Origin: Haloferax massiliensis
Lineage (GTDB): Archaea > Halobacteriota > Halobacteria > Halobacteriales > Haloferacaceae
Length of the DNA stretch: 64,000 bases
NCBI RefSeq assembly: GCF_001368915.1
Contig: NZ_CSTE01000001.1
Location: 755,884 to 819,883, forward strand
Reading direction: 5' to 3'
Part shown: piece after piece, positions 1-7,669 of the stretch
Position numbering within the stretch: position 1 is the first letter of the stretch
How the letters are laid out: each line of letters starts with the position of its first letter
Translations under genes and position numbers: made by a program
The notes under the pieces: model-generated
The model's input: the letters and a program-made list of their open reading frames with translations, nothing else
Told to the model about the DNA's origin: nothing
The model's database searches: none

Positions 1-60
1 CACTGGGCGAAACACGCGTACAACGAATCGTACTGGCTGACCGCCAGGGGGATGCTCTGA
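1..60 (+). CDS. C-terminal end of an oxidoreductase-like protein (partial)
   Basis: The first 19 codons and a TGA stop form the end of a gene that starts before the window. The visible tail is rich in Trp, His and Tyr and ends in ARGML. The gene immediately downstream is DUF1641, which usually sits beside FAD/NAD-dependent sulfide:quinone-reductase-type flavoproteins, so that is the likely identity. The inference rests on context more than on these few residues. Confidence 0.5.
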   Translation, partial: HWAKHAYNESYWLTARGML

Positions 61-61
61 G

Positions 62-484
62 GTGAGACAAATGCAGGACCACGAACCTACCACGACGACC
101 GAACAGCAGGTACCCGACGAACTCGTGCGGGCCATCGAGAACAACCCCGAGGAGGTCGCGCTCCTCGTCGAGCGAATGGGTCTCGTCAACGACCTCATCG
201 ACGTGCTCGAACTCGGCGTCGGCGCGCTCGACGACGAGATGGTCCGGTCGCTCGCGCGGACCGGGACCTCCCTCGCGGAAGTCGCAGACGACGCCTCCGA
301 CCCCGACACCGTCGCCGGGATGAAGCGCCTGCTCCGCGCCGTCGGCGACGCTGAGGAGGCGGAGGCGACGCCCGTGGGCGCGGTCGGCCTCCTGCGGGCC
401 ACCCGCGACCCCGAGGTCAAGGCGGGACTCGGCTACCTCGTCGCGCTGGCGGCGGCGCTCGGCGCGGGGACGGCAGAGGAATAG
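62..484 (+). CDS. DUF1641 family protein
   Basis: This is a 140-residue acidic, helical protein with no signal peptide or membrane span apart from a hydrophobic Ala/Gly-rich segment near residues 120-135. The pattern (VLELGVGALDDEM, then a C-terminal GLGYLVALAAALG) fits DUF1641, a family encoded next to sulfide:quinone-oxidoreductase-like flavoproteins. It starts one base after the stop of the preceding gene, so the two are co-transcribed. The biochemical role is unknown; a partner or maturation factor for the flavoprotein is an inference. A start at the second Met (codon 4) is equally possible. Confidence 0.7.
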   Translation: MRQMQDHEPTTTTEQQVPDELVRAIENNPEEVALLVERMGLVNDLIDVLELGVGALDDEMVRSLARTGTSLAEVADDASDPDTVAGMKRLLRAVGDAEEAEATPVGAVGLLRATRDPEVKAGLGYLVALAAALGAGTAEE

Positions 485-531
485 CTCGAACCGCGTTCGG
501 TTCGCCGGGTCACCGCCGCGCCGAAGTCGGC

Positions 532-960
532 TCAGTCGTCGCCGTCTTCGGTCTTCGTCCGCTCGATTTCTATCTCGCCGTCGTGAATCTTCGCGCCGTC
601 CTGTGCGACCTGTCGCGCGAGCACGGCGCACTTGATGCGCATCGGCGAGATGTCGACGCCGAGCATCTCGGTGATGTCGTCGGTGTCCATCGCTTCCAGC
701 TCCGAGAGCGTCGTGCCCGGCAGTCGCTGGGTGAGCATGCTCGCGGACGCCTGACTGATGGCACAGCCATCGCCGGAGAACGCGACGCGCTCTATGGTCT
801 CGCCGTCGTCGGCGAGCTGCACGTCCATCGTAATCGTATCGCCGCAGGAGGGGTTCTCCCCGGTGTGGGTGAACGTCGGCGACTCCAGCCGACCGTGGTT
901 CCGGGGGTTCTTGTAGTGGTCCATTATCTGCTGACGATACATGTCTGAGCCAATGCCCAT
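532..960 (-). CDS. sufU: SufU/IscU-like Fe-S cluster assembly scaffold
   Basis: The 142-residue protein carries the three conserved cysteines of IscU/SufU: Cys39 in NPSCGD, Cys66 in GDGCAIS and Cys111 in RIKCAVL, with Asp41 beside the first. It receives persulfide sulfur from a cysteine desulfurase and acts as scaffold or sulfur carrier. Only 45 residues separate Cys66 and Cys111, so the extra block typical of Bacillus SufU is absent. It lies downstream of sufS on the same strand with one MscS-type gene between them. The cytoplasmic Suf role is well supported; scaffold versus transfer protein is not resolved. Confidence 0.88.
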   Translation of the reverse strand: MGIGSDMYRQQIMDHYKNPRNHGRLESPTFTHTGENPSCGDTITMDVQLADDGETIERVAFSGDGCAISQASASMLTQRLPGTTLSELEAMDTDDITEMLGVDISPMRIKCAVLARQVAQDGAKIHDGEIEIERTKTEDGDD

Positions 961-1032
961 TGGTGTTCGTCGGGGCTACGCCCGAGCGCCGTAAAAGGAT
1001 TCCGGGGCCGGCGATTCGGCCGAATTCGTCGC

Positions 1033-1620
1033 TTACGTCGCGTCCGACGCCGACGCGTCTTCCGCCGCCGGCGCGTCGTACTTCGTCCACTTCTTTTCGA
1101 CGTCGCGGTTGGCCACGACGACGGTGTCGCCCTCGTCGTTCTCGAAGCGCGTCTTTCGGAGTTCGATGGAGCTGACCGTCCCCGTCACCGGGTCGGCTTT
1201 CACCCGGTCGCCGGGGTTGAAGTCGGGGTCCCGAAGCAGGTAGACGCCCGCCACCGTGTCGGCTATCATGTTCGACAGCGCGTAGGAGACGCCCAGCGCG
1301 ATGAAGCCGGTCGCGGTGCCGAGGCTCGCCGCGATTTCCGTCATGCCGACGATGTTCAACAGCGCGAGCGCCGCGCCGAACCAGAGGAACACGCCCGCGA
1401 CGGCGACGCCGAGTTCGACCACGAGGTCCTGTTCTTCGGGGTACAGCCCGTCGAGCACGCCGCGGACGACGAACAGCAACGCCCTGATGCCGACGTAGGC
1501 GAGTGCGAGGAAGACGACCGCCGTGAGCACCTTCGGCGCGGCGTCCTGCACCGCGGTCCCGAACTCCGCGACGGTCTCCCGGAGCGTCTCGACGAGAAAA
1601 CTGGTCAGCGACTGAAGCAT
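1033..1620 (-). CDS. Small MscS-type mechanosensitive channel protein
   Basis: This 195-residue membrane protein has about three hydrophobic spans (roughly residues 28-55, 68-92 and 95-125). These are followed by the MscS beta-domain pattern with DPDFNPGDRV and VSSIELRKTRF, which in this family shapes the cytoplasmic vestibule. The acidic, Ala-rich tail is typical of haloarchaea. It is shorter than E. coli MscS and lacks a large C-terminal cage. The Met at 1620 is chosen because longer reading frames run through sufS. The position between sufS and sufU suggests co-transcription, but a role in Fe-S assembly is not evident. Confidence 0.82.
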   Translation of the reverse strand: MLQSLTSFLVETLRETVAEFGTAVQDAAPKVLTAVVFLALAYVGIRALLFVVRGVLDGLYPEEQDLVVELGVAVAGVFLWFGAALALLNIVGMTEIAASLGTATGFIALGVSYALSNMIADTVAGVYLLRDPDFNPGDRVKADPVTGTVSSIELRKTRFENDEGDTVVVANRDVEKKWTKYDAPAAEDASASDAT

Positions 1621-1694
1621 ACGCTCCGACGACGTGTCAGCGGGACAAAGGCATTGGGGCGACCTCGCCCCAGACGCCGCGAAAAACGGACTAC

Positions 1695-2975
1695 TCAGGC
1701 GAACAGCTCGCGAGCCGCGTCGATACCGTCGACCAGCGCGTCGATTTCCGCTCTCGTGTTGTAGATGTAGAACGACGCCCGCGTCGAGGCCGCGACGCCG
1801 AGTTTGTCGTGGAGCGGCTGGGTGCAGTGGTCGCCGGCGCGGATGGCGACGCCCTGTTCGTTGAGGATGCTGGAGAGGTCGTGGGCGTGGACGCTGTCGA
1901 GGTTGAACGCGACGAGGCCGCCGCGGTCGTCGCCCGGCGGGCCGTAAATCTCGATGTCGTCGAACTCGCTGAGGCGGTCGTAGGCGTACTCCGCGAGCAG
2001 TTCCTCGTGGGCCTGGACGTTCTCCATGCCGATGTCGTCGAGGTAGTCCACGGCCGCGGCGAAGCCGACGCCCTGCGCGATGGGCGGCGTGCCGGCCTCG
2101 AACTTCCACGGGAGGTCCTCCCACGTGGAGTCCTCGTAGGTGACGCTCCGAATCATCTCGCCGCCGTAGAGGTACGGTTGCATCTCGTCGAGGATGTCGC
2201 GTTTGCCGTAGAGCGCGCCGATACCGGTCGGGCCGCACATCTTGTGGCCCGAGAAGGCGAAGAAGTCGGCGTCGATGGCCTCCACGTCGACCGGGCGGGT
2301 CGGGACCGACTGCGCGCCGTCGACGAAGGCGTAGGCTCCGACCTCGTGGGCCATCTCGGCGAGTTCGGAGACCGGGTTGACGGTCCCGAGGGTGTTCGAG
2401 ACGTGGACGACCGACACCATCTTCGTGGAGTCGTCGATGAGCTCCTTCGCGTGCTCCATGTCGAGGCGGCCGTCGTCGTCGACGCGGATGTAGCGCACTT
2501 CGGCACCGGTCTTCTTGGCGATCTGTTGCCACGTGACCAGCGAGGCGTGGTGTTCCATCTCGGTCATGACGACCGAGTCGCCCGGCCCGAGTTCGTCGAG
2601 ACCCCACGCGTAGGCGACGAGGTTCATCGACTCGGTGGTGTTCTTCGTGAAGACGACCTCCTCGCGGCCGCCGGACGCGCCGATGAACTCCGCGACGCGG
2701 TCGTGGGCGTTCTCGTAGGCGACGGAGGCCTCCTGGCTCAGATGGTGGATACCGCGGTGGACGTTCGAGTTGTAGCCGTGGTAGTAGTCGACGATGGCGT
2801 CGACGACCTGCTCCGGCGTGTGGCTCGTCGCGGCGTTGTCGAGGTAGACGAGCGGCGTGTCGTCGTCGTCGTGTTCACCCGGCGTCGAGATGTCGCCGCC
2901 GACCTTCCGCTGGAGGATGGGGAAATCCGCGCGGATGGCGTCGACGTCGACGGGGTACGACTCCTGCACTCTCAT
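1695..2975 (-). CDS. sufS: Cysteine desulfurase SufS
   Basis: A 426-residue group II cysteine desulfurase of aminotransferase class V. The PLP-binding Lys245 is in FSGHKMCGPTG, and the persulfide-carrying Cys384 sits in IRAGDHCTQPL. It converts cysteine to alanine and hands sulfur to the SufU scaffold encoded downstream. A short acidic insertion (GEHDDDD, residues 33-39) precedes the PLVYLDNAAT motif. The start at 2975 (MRVQES) fits the SufS N-terminus; an in-frame extension upstream is basic and non-homologous in character, so it is rejected. Confidence 0.93.
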   Translation of the reverse strand: MRVQESYPVDVDAIRADFPILQRKVGGDISTPGEHDDDDTPLVYLDNAATSHTPEQVVDAIVDYYHGYNSNVHRGIHHLSQEASVAYENAHDRVAEFIGASGGREEVVFTKNTTESMNLVAYAWGLDELGPGDSVVMTEMEHHASLVTWQQIAKKTGAEVRYIRVDDDGRLDMEHAKELIDDSTKMVSVVHVSNTLGTVNPVSELAEMAHEVGAYAFVDGAQSVPTRPVDVEAIDADFFAFSGHKMCGPTGIGALYGKRDILDEMQPYLYGGEMIRSVTYEDSTWEDLPWKFEAGTPPIAQGVGFAAAVDYLDDIGMENVQAHEELLAEYAYDRLSEFDDIEIYGPPGDDRGGLVAFNLDSVHAHDLSSILNEQGVAIRAGDHCTQPLHDKLGVAASTRASFYIYNTRAEIDALVDGIDAARELFA

Positions 2976-3166
2976 TGGGTGTGAGTTACCCCCGTAGGCA
3001 CAACACGTCTTCGGTCCGCACGCGGCTTCGAAACCGATTTCGGTTTCGCCAGCCGGTAACTGTGGCCGGTGACGGTGACGCGGCGGCGACCGTGACCGCG
3101 ACGCGGCGGCGACGTGTCGGTCACTCACCCAAACGAATCAAGTAGCCCACGCTCGTTTATCACCTA

Positions 3167-4213
3167 ATGTCGAACGCCACCTCGTCCTCGCTCGCGTTTT
3201 CGAGCCTCGACGCGCTCCCGACGCAACTCGCGATTCTGGACGAGGAGGGCGTCATCGTCTACACCAACCGCGCGTGGCGGGAGTTCGGGAACGAACACGG
3301 CTATCAGGGCGACAGCAGTTCCGTCGGCATGAACTACCTCGGCGTCTGCGACCTCAGCGGCGCCACTGACGCGACGACGGCCAGCGAGGGTATCCGGGCC
3401 GTCATCGACGGCGACAGGGAGGCGTTCTCGTTCGAATACCCCTGCGAAACGCCCGACGAGCGCCTCTGGTTCACGATGCGAGCGACCCGATTCGTCGACG
3501 GCGGCGACACCTACGTCCAGATTGCGCACCTCGACATCACCGACCGAAAGCGCGCGGAACTGGAGGCCGAAGAGAAGGCCGAACGCCTCCAGAACCTCGC
3601 CCGGATGCTCTCCCACGACCTCCGAAACCCGCTTTCTGTCGCCGTGGGCTACGTCGACTCGCTCCTCGACGAGGTGGTCGACGCCGACGGGCTCGAACAG
3701 GTCGCCGGCGCGCTCGACCGGATGGACGACATCATCACCGACGGGCTCGTGTTGGCCCGCCACGACACGGTCGGGGAGCTGTCGACCGTCGACCTCGAAA
3801 CGCGAGCGGCGACCGCGTGGGCGCACGTCGACACCGGCTCGGCCGAACTCGTCGTCGCCGATTCGTTCGAGTTCCGCGCGGACCCGAGTCTGCTTGGGCA
3901 CGTCTTCGAGAACCTGTTTCGGAATTCGGTCGAACACGGCGCGAACGATGGCGGCCTGACCGTCACGGTTGGCGTGCTCGGCGGCGACGGCGACGCTACG
4001 GGCTTCTACGTCGAGGACGACGGCGTCGGTATCGCCGCGGAGGCGCGCGACGAGGTGTTCGAGGCCGGCTACACCACGGGCGAGGAGGGGACCGGCCTCG
4101 GCCTGTCAATCGTCGCGCAGGCCGTCCGCGCCCACGACTGGGACGTCGCCGTCACCGAGGCCGAACGCGGCGGCGCTCGCTTCGAGATAACGGACGTCGA
4201 GCGCCCGGCGTAA
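3167..4213 (+). CDS. PAS-domain sensor histidine kinase
   Basis: The 348-residue soluble protein has an N-terminal PAS domain (about residues 15-128, ending in the PAC-like DITDRKRAE). A dimerisation/phosphoacceptor helix follows with the H-box MLSHDLRNPL (His150). The HATPase domain shows the N-box FENLFRNSVEH, the G1 motif DDGVGI and the G2 motif GTGLGLSI. It probably autophosphorylates His150 in response to a cytosolic ligand or redox state. No response regulator is adjacent, which is common for haloarchaeal PAS kinases. The stimulus is unknown. Confidence 0.9.
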   Translation: MSNATSSSLAFSSLDALPTQLAILDEEGVIVYTNRAWREFGNEHGYQGDSSSVGMNYLGVCDLSGATDATTASEGIRAVIDGDREAFSFEYPCETPDERLWFTMRATRFVDGGDTYVQIAHLDITDRKRAELEAEEKAERLQNLARMLSHDLRNPLSVAVGYVDSLLDEVVDADGLEQVAGALDRMDDIITDGLVLARHDTVGELSTVDLETRAATAWAHVDTGSAELVVADSFEFRADPSLLGHVFENLFRNSVEHGANDGGLTVTVGVLGGDGDATGFYVEDDGVGIAAEARDEVFEAGYTTGEEGTGLGLSIVAQAVRAHDWDVAVTEAERGGARFEITDVERPA

Positions 4214-4257
4214 CGGAACGGCGTGGCGACCCGGAGAAACTGATTTTCGACGGTGGC

Positions 4258-4560
4258 TCAGCGGAGCCAGAGCAGTTGCGCGTGGAGCGTGCCGCCGACT
4301 TCGAGGACGGTCTCCTCGTCCACGAGGCCGGCGTCGATGGCGACCGAGACGGACTCCTCGCCGACGATGTTGGCGACGGTCGCGCGGGTGAGGCTGTCCA
4401 CGACGGCGTCTTCGTCGGCGGTCTCGGCCTCGTCGCCGCCGTAGAAGTCCTCCGTCACGTCCAGCGAGACGCCGTCGTCGGTGTAGGTCTCGCCGATGCA
4501 GTCGGGGTCGCAGACCGAGACGAGGAGCCCCTCGGGGGTCTCCCGCTCGCGGAGGAGCAT
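4258..4560 (-). CDS. DUF424 family protein
   Basis: A 100-residue acidic protein beginning MLLRERETPEG, with a CDPDCIGETY segment and a C-terminal DEETVLEVGGTLHAQLL. This matches the archaeal DUF424 family, found next to translation-related genes. Its ATG directly abuts the stop codon of the TPR gene upstream on the same strand, so the two form one operon with probable translational coupling. No catalytic residues are recognised and no function is established for the family. Confidence 0.78.
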   Translation of the reverse strand: MLLRERETPEGLLVSVCDPDCIGETYTDDGVSLDVTEDFYGGDEAETADEDAVVDSLTRATVANIVGEESVSVAIDAGLVDEETVLEVGGTLHAQLLWLR

Positions 4561-5301
4561 CTAGTACTCCTCGACGAGTTCCGCTTCGGCCTGCTCGCGG
4601 AGGTCGTCGGCCTGCTGTTGGGCCTGCTCTGCTTCCTCGTCGCGGCCGAGTTCTTCGAGCGCGCGCGCCTTCTCCTCGTGGACGCCGGGGGTGCGCATCC
4701 CGAGGCGGATGGCGTTGTCGAAGGCGTTGACGGCGTCCTCGTTGAGGCCGCGCTCGTGGAGGAAGAAGCCGCGGTTGTACCACGCCTGCGGGAAGCGCGG
4801 GTCGAGTTCGACGGCGCGCTCCGCGTGGTCGAGCGCGTCGGCCGTCTGGCCGGCCTCCCAGAGCGCGTACGCGAGGTTGGTGTGGGCCGTCGCGGCGTGC
4901 TCGCTGTCGTCGTCGAGCTTGAGCGCCTCCTGGTAGGAGCCGATGGCCTCGTCCCACTCTTCGAGTTGGCCGTGGGCCGCGCCCTTGTTGACCCACGCCT
5001 CCTGGGCGATGTCGTCGTCGTCGCCGGCGAACCGGGCGACGCGCTCGAACGCTCCTGTGGCCTCCTCGAAGCGGTTTATCTGCATGTACGAGAGCGCCAC
5101 GTCGAGCAGTTTCTCGATGTCGACGTCCTCGGGGTCGATGTTCCGCTGGTCGAGGATGTCGGTCAGGACGCGCGAGTCGACCGGGTCGACCTTCGTCGGG
5201 TCCACCGAGAGTTCGGGCGGGTCGAGCGAGAAGTCGGAGTAGTCCTCGTCGAACCCCTGCCCCTCTGAGAAGCGGTGGGGTCGCTTGCCGTCGTCGGTCA
5301 T
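4561..5301 (-). CDS. Tetratricopeptide repeat protein
   Basis: A 246-residue acidic protein with an unstructured N-terminal stretch rich in DPPEL and DPTKV. An array of TPR units follows, from about residue 75 to 230, with recognisable Trp/Tyr and Ala packing positions (EAIGSYQEALKLDDD, ALDHAERAVELDPRFPQAWYNRGFFLHE). TPRs act as protein-interaction scaffolds. Start 5301 (MTDDGKR) is chosen over an extension at 5322 because it gives a typical acidic N-terminus. It is immediately followed by the DUF424 gene. The partner protein is unknown. Confidence 0.85.
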   Translation of the reverse strand: MTDDGKRPHRFSEGQGFDEDYSDFSLDPPELSVDPTKVDPVDSRVLTDILDQRNIDPEDVDIEKLLDVALSYMQINRFEEATGAFERVARFAGDDDDIAQEAWVNKGAAHGQLEEWDEAIGSYQEALKLDDDSEHAATAHTNLAYALWEAGQTADALDHAERAVELDPRFPQAWYNRGFFLHERGLNEDAVNAFDNAIRLGMRTPGVHEEKARALEELGRDEEAEQAQQQADDLREQAEAELVEEY

Positions 5302-5392
5302 ATAGCCGCGCTTGGGCGTCACGGCGGTTAAACGCTACGTCAGCGGGACGACACCGACCGCTTTTTGGCCTCCCGCGGGCGAGCGTCTCCGA

Positions 5393-5491
5393 ATGTCCGC
5401 GCCCCCGACGACGGTCGTGTCGTTCGTCCGGCACGCCCACGCTCCGTCCGTTCCCGACGCCGAGCGCGCCCGCGGCCTCTCGCGCCGCGGG
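5393..5491 (+). pseudogene. N-terminal fragment of a histidine-phosphatase-like protein, cut at a mosaic-end-like seam
   Basis: Thirty-three codons starting ATG at 5393 encode VVSFVRHAHAP followed by RARGLSRRG. This resembles the beginning of SixA-type histidine phosphatases: the RH phosphoacceptor motif, then an LxxRG segment. Homology stops at 5491, where a Tn5 mosaic-end-like sequence begins, and the rest of the phosphatase is missing. The frame stays open through the seam into thpR, so an automatic caller may report a 236-residue fusion. I read it as a truncated, probably artefactual, gene fragment. Confidence 0.65.
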
Positions 5492-5522
5492 CCGTCTCTT
5501 ATACACCTCTCGATGTGTATAA
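5492..5522. other. Tn5/Nextera mosaic-end-like inverted sequence
   Basis: The stretch matches two head-to-head Tn5 mosaic ends at 28 of 31 positions: GTCTCTTATACAC at 5494-5506 and GATGTGTATAA at 5512-5522. The inner halves TTATACAC and GTGTATAA form a perfect inverted repeat. The last seven bases of the second end are absent. It coincides with truncation of the upstream phosphatase-like gene. It is most easily read as a library adapter remnant joining two non-adjacent sequences; a natural palindrome remains possible because of the mismatches. Confidence 0.65.
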
Positions 5523-5548
5523 CGTCCGATTCGGGTCGACTGTCTGCC

Positions 5549-6103
5549 ATGCGTTGTTTTCTCGCCGTCGACCTCCCCGACTCGCTCGCGGCGGGCGTCG
5601 CCGCGGTACAGGACCGGCTTTCGGACGCGGACGGGCTTCGGTTCACCGACCCCGAGGGGGCGCACATCACCGTGAAGTTCCTCGGCGAGGTGTCGCCGGA
5701 CCGAATCGCCGAGGTGGAGGACGCGGTCGAGTCGGCCGTCGAAGACGCGGGGGTCGGCCCCTTCGACGCCTCGGTCGGCGGGCTGGGCGCCTTTCCCTCG
5801 CTGGACTACATTCGAGTCGTCTGGCTCGGCGTCGGCGACGGCACGGCCGAGTTGACGCGACTGCACGAGGCTATCGAGCGCGAGACGACGGCCATCGGCT
5901 TCGACCCCGAGGACCACGACTTCACGCCGCACGCCACGCTCGCCCGCATGGACGACGCCCGCGGGAAGGACCTCGTGCGGCGCGTCGTCGAGGGCGAGTC
6001 GCCGACGGTCGGGTCGTTTCGGGTGCGCGAGGTGCGCCTGAAGAAGAGCGAACTCGGACCCGACGGCCCCGAGTACGAGACGGTGACGCGGTTCTCGCTG
6101 TGA
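5549..6103 (+). CDS. thpR: RNA 2',3'-cyclic phosphodiesterase (2H family)
   Basis: A 184-residue 2H phosphoesterase with both catalytic His-x-Thr motifs: HITVKF near residue 40 and HATLAR near residue 131. The family opens 2',3'-cyclic phosphates to 2'-phosphates and was first described as a 2'-5' RNA ligase. The start MRCFLAVDLP is the usual N-terminus, so upstream in-frame codons belong to the unrelated phosphatase fragment across the seam at 5492-5522. Native promoter sequence may be missing because the seam lies only 26 bases upstream. Confidence 0.9.
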   Translation: MRCFLAVDLPDSLAAGVAAVQDRLSDADGLRFTDPEGAHITVKFLGEVSPDRIAEVEDAVESAVEDAGVGPFDASVGGLGAFPSLDYIRVVWLGVGDGTAELTRLHEAIERETTAIGFDPEDHDFTPHATLARMDDARGKDLVRRVVEGESPTVGSFRVREVRLKKSELGPDGPEYETVTRFSL

Positions 6104-6109
6104 GGCGCG

Positions 6110-7051
6110 TCAGTCGTCGGTCGGTCGCCGCCCGCGACGGCGGTCCACGATACGCCGGAGTTCGCCTCGAATCACGTCGCGCTTGAACAGCAGGAAGCCC
6201 GCGAAGATGAGCGCGAAGCCGGCGACGGTGGCGCGCGTCGGCACGCGCCCGAGGACGGTCCACTCGGCGAGCGCGGCGAAAAGCGGGATGACGTATTCGA
6301 GCAGGCTCACCTCGATCGGGCCGACCCGGTCGAGGAGCCAGAAGTACAGCAGAAAGCCGCCCGCTCCGGCGACGACCGCGAGGTAGCCGGCGGCGACGAG
6401 CGTCGTCTGGGTCCACGCCGCGGCGGCGGCGGACTCCCACGGCAGGGCGGCGCTCGTGACGTGGAGCGTGACCGCGCCGACGAGCATCATCCACGCCTGC
6501 ACGGAGAGCAGCGACATCCCCGTCTCGCTGTCGTGGGTGAGCACCGCGCCGAGGGCGAAGGCGACGGCCGAGCCGAACACGAGAACCGCGCCGACGAGGT
6601 TCGACGACAGCAGGTTCCCCGGGTCCGGGTTGGCGATGACGACGAGGCCCAGAAAGCCGAGGACGAGCCCGACGACCCGGTGCGGCGAGAGCCGCTCGCG
6701 GGTGGCCGTCAGGCGGGTGAGCGTCGGCGTCGCGAGCGGGATGATACCGAGGAGGACCGACGCCACGGAGCCGGGGACGTACACCTGCCCCGAAAACAGG
6801 AGCGCGTGGTGCGCGCCGATACTGAACGCGCCGCCGGCGAGAATCGGTCGCCACTCGTCGCGCGCGGCGGGGAGAATCCGGTCGCCGCGGGCGACGGCGA
6901 CGGCGAACAACAGGAGCGCCGCCACGTCGAAGCGGACCGCGCCGAGGAACGCCGGCGGGACGGTCCGGAGGGCGATGTCGGTGGCGAGGAAGGCGCTCCC
7001 CCAGACGGCGGAGAGCGCGAGGAAGGCGACGGCGGTCTTGACCCGACTCAT
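6110..7051 (-). CDS. EamA/DMT-family transporter
   Basis: A 313-residue integral membrane protein with about ten hydrophobic spans arranged as two EamA repeats. The first repeat opens with AFLALSAVWGSAFLATDIAL, and the second contains GYLAVVAGAGGFLLYFW and PLFAALAEW. Drug/metabolite transporters of this type export amino acids or other metabolites; the substrate cannot be told. The Met at 7051 is chosen because the in-frame upstream extension is basic and not membrane-like. The gene is convergent with thpR, with a 6-base gap. Confidence 0.85.
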   Translation of the reverse strand: MSRVKTAVAFLALSAVWGSAFLATDIALRTVPPAFLGAVRFDVAALLLFAVAVARGDRILPAARDEWRPILAGGAFSIGAHHALLFSGQVYVPGSVASVLLGIIPLATPTLTRLTATRERLSPHRVVGLVLGFLGLVVIANPDPGNLLSSNLVGAVLVFGSAVAFALGAVLTHDSETGMSLLSVQAWMMLVGAVTLHVTSAALPWESAAAAAWTQTTLVAAGYLAVVAGAGGFLLYFWLLDRVGPIEVSLLEYVIPLFAALAEWTVLGRVPTRATVAGFALIFAGFLLFKRDVIRGELRRIVDRRRGRRPTDD

Positions 7052-7195
7052 TCGCGTCGGCTTTCGCGCCGACGGTACTGAATGAGTCGATTCGATCGCC
7101 CGCCCGCCCGCCCGCGTCGCCGGCCCGGGAGAATGCCGCGTTTCAGCCGATTCGGGCGTGCGGACGCCCCTCACACGCCTGAAACGCGAAGGAAC

Positions 7196-7206
7196 AAGAT
7201 TTTATG
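7196..7206 (+). promoter_or_regulatory. TATA/BRE-like promoter of the L39e cluster
   Basis: The AT-rich box AGATTTTATG is preceded by purine-rich GAAGGAACA and lies about 28 bases before the L39e ATG at 7232. That spacing predicts a transcript starting only a few bases upstream of the start codon, the usual haloarchaeal arrangement. It should drive the L39e-L31e-eIF6 unit. Confidence 0.6.
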
Positions 7207-7231
7207 CGGAGGATGGAAAGTACAGCCCACT

Positions 7232-7384
7232 ATGGGTAAGAAGTCGAAGTCCAAGAAGAAGCGTCTGGCGAAGCTCGAACGCCAGAACAGTCGCGTCCCC
7301 GCGTGGGTCATGCTCAAGACGGACATGGAAGTCACGCGAAACCCCAAGCGTCGCAACTGGCGGCGGAGCAACACGGACGAGTAA
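7232..7384 (+). CDS. rpl39e: 50S ribosomal protein L39e
   Basis: A 50-residue very basic protein beginning [19 protein letters not shown] and ending [11 protein letters not shown]. This is the full length of archaeal L39e, which lines the ribosomal exit tunnel. It is the first gene of a tight cluster with L31e (3-base gap) and eIF6. Its basic composition is an exception among the acidic haloarchaeal proteins here, as expected for an rRNA-embedded protein. Confidence 0.97.
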   Translation: MGKKSKSKKKRLAKLERQNSRVPAWVMLKTDMEVTRNPKRRNWRRSNTDE

Positions 7385-7387
7385 GCA

Positions 7388-7666
7388 ATGAGCGCAAACG
7401 ACTTCGAGGAGCGCGTCGTCACCGTCCCGCTCCGAGACGTGAAGGCGGTCCCGGCACACGAACGCGCGGGCCGCTCGATGACGCTCATCCGCGAGCACCT
7501 CGCCAAGCACTTCAAGGTCGACGCCGAGAACGTGCGTCTCGACACGCAGATCAACGAGGACATCTGGGCGCACGGTCGGCAGAGCCCGCCGAGCAAGTTC
7601 CGCGTCCGCGCCGCGCGGTTCGACGAGGACGGCGAGTCGGTCGTCGAAGCGGAACCGGCCGAGTAA
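7388..7666 (+). CDS. rpl31e: 50S ribosomal protein L31e
   Basis: A 92-residue protein with the L31e pattern: VTVPLRDVKAVPAHERAGRSM, KVDAENVRLDTQINEDIWAHG and PPSKFRVRAARFDEDG. L31e sits near the exit-tunnel opening of the large subunit. It lies 3 bases after L39e and 3 bases before eIF6, so the three are certainly co-transcribed. The acidic C-terminal tail (ESVVEAEPAE) is a halophilic extension. Confidence 0.96.
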   Translation: MSANDFEERVVTVPLRDVKAVPAHERAGRSMTLIREHLAKHFKVDAENVRLDTQINEDIWAHGRQSPPSKFRVRAARFDEDGESVVEAEPAE

Positions 7667-7669
7667 ACG

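Noticed and set aside
1621..2607. Long minus-strand frame extending the MscS gene across sufS
   Set aside because: It is the antisense/alternate frame of sufS, Arg-rich and without domain content; the real start is Met at 1620.
3060..3116. Repeated GACGCGGCGGCGAC motif upstream of the histidine kinase
   Set aside because: Only two 14-base copies in GC-rich DNA; no regulator site pattern or symmetry strong enough to claim.
5312..6103. Single long protein joining a phosphatase start to ThpR
   Set aside because: The join lies exactly at an adapter-like sequence and ThpR has its own normal start at 5549.
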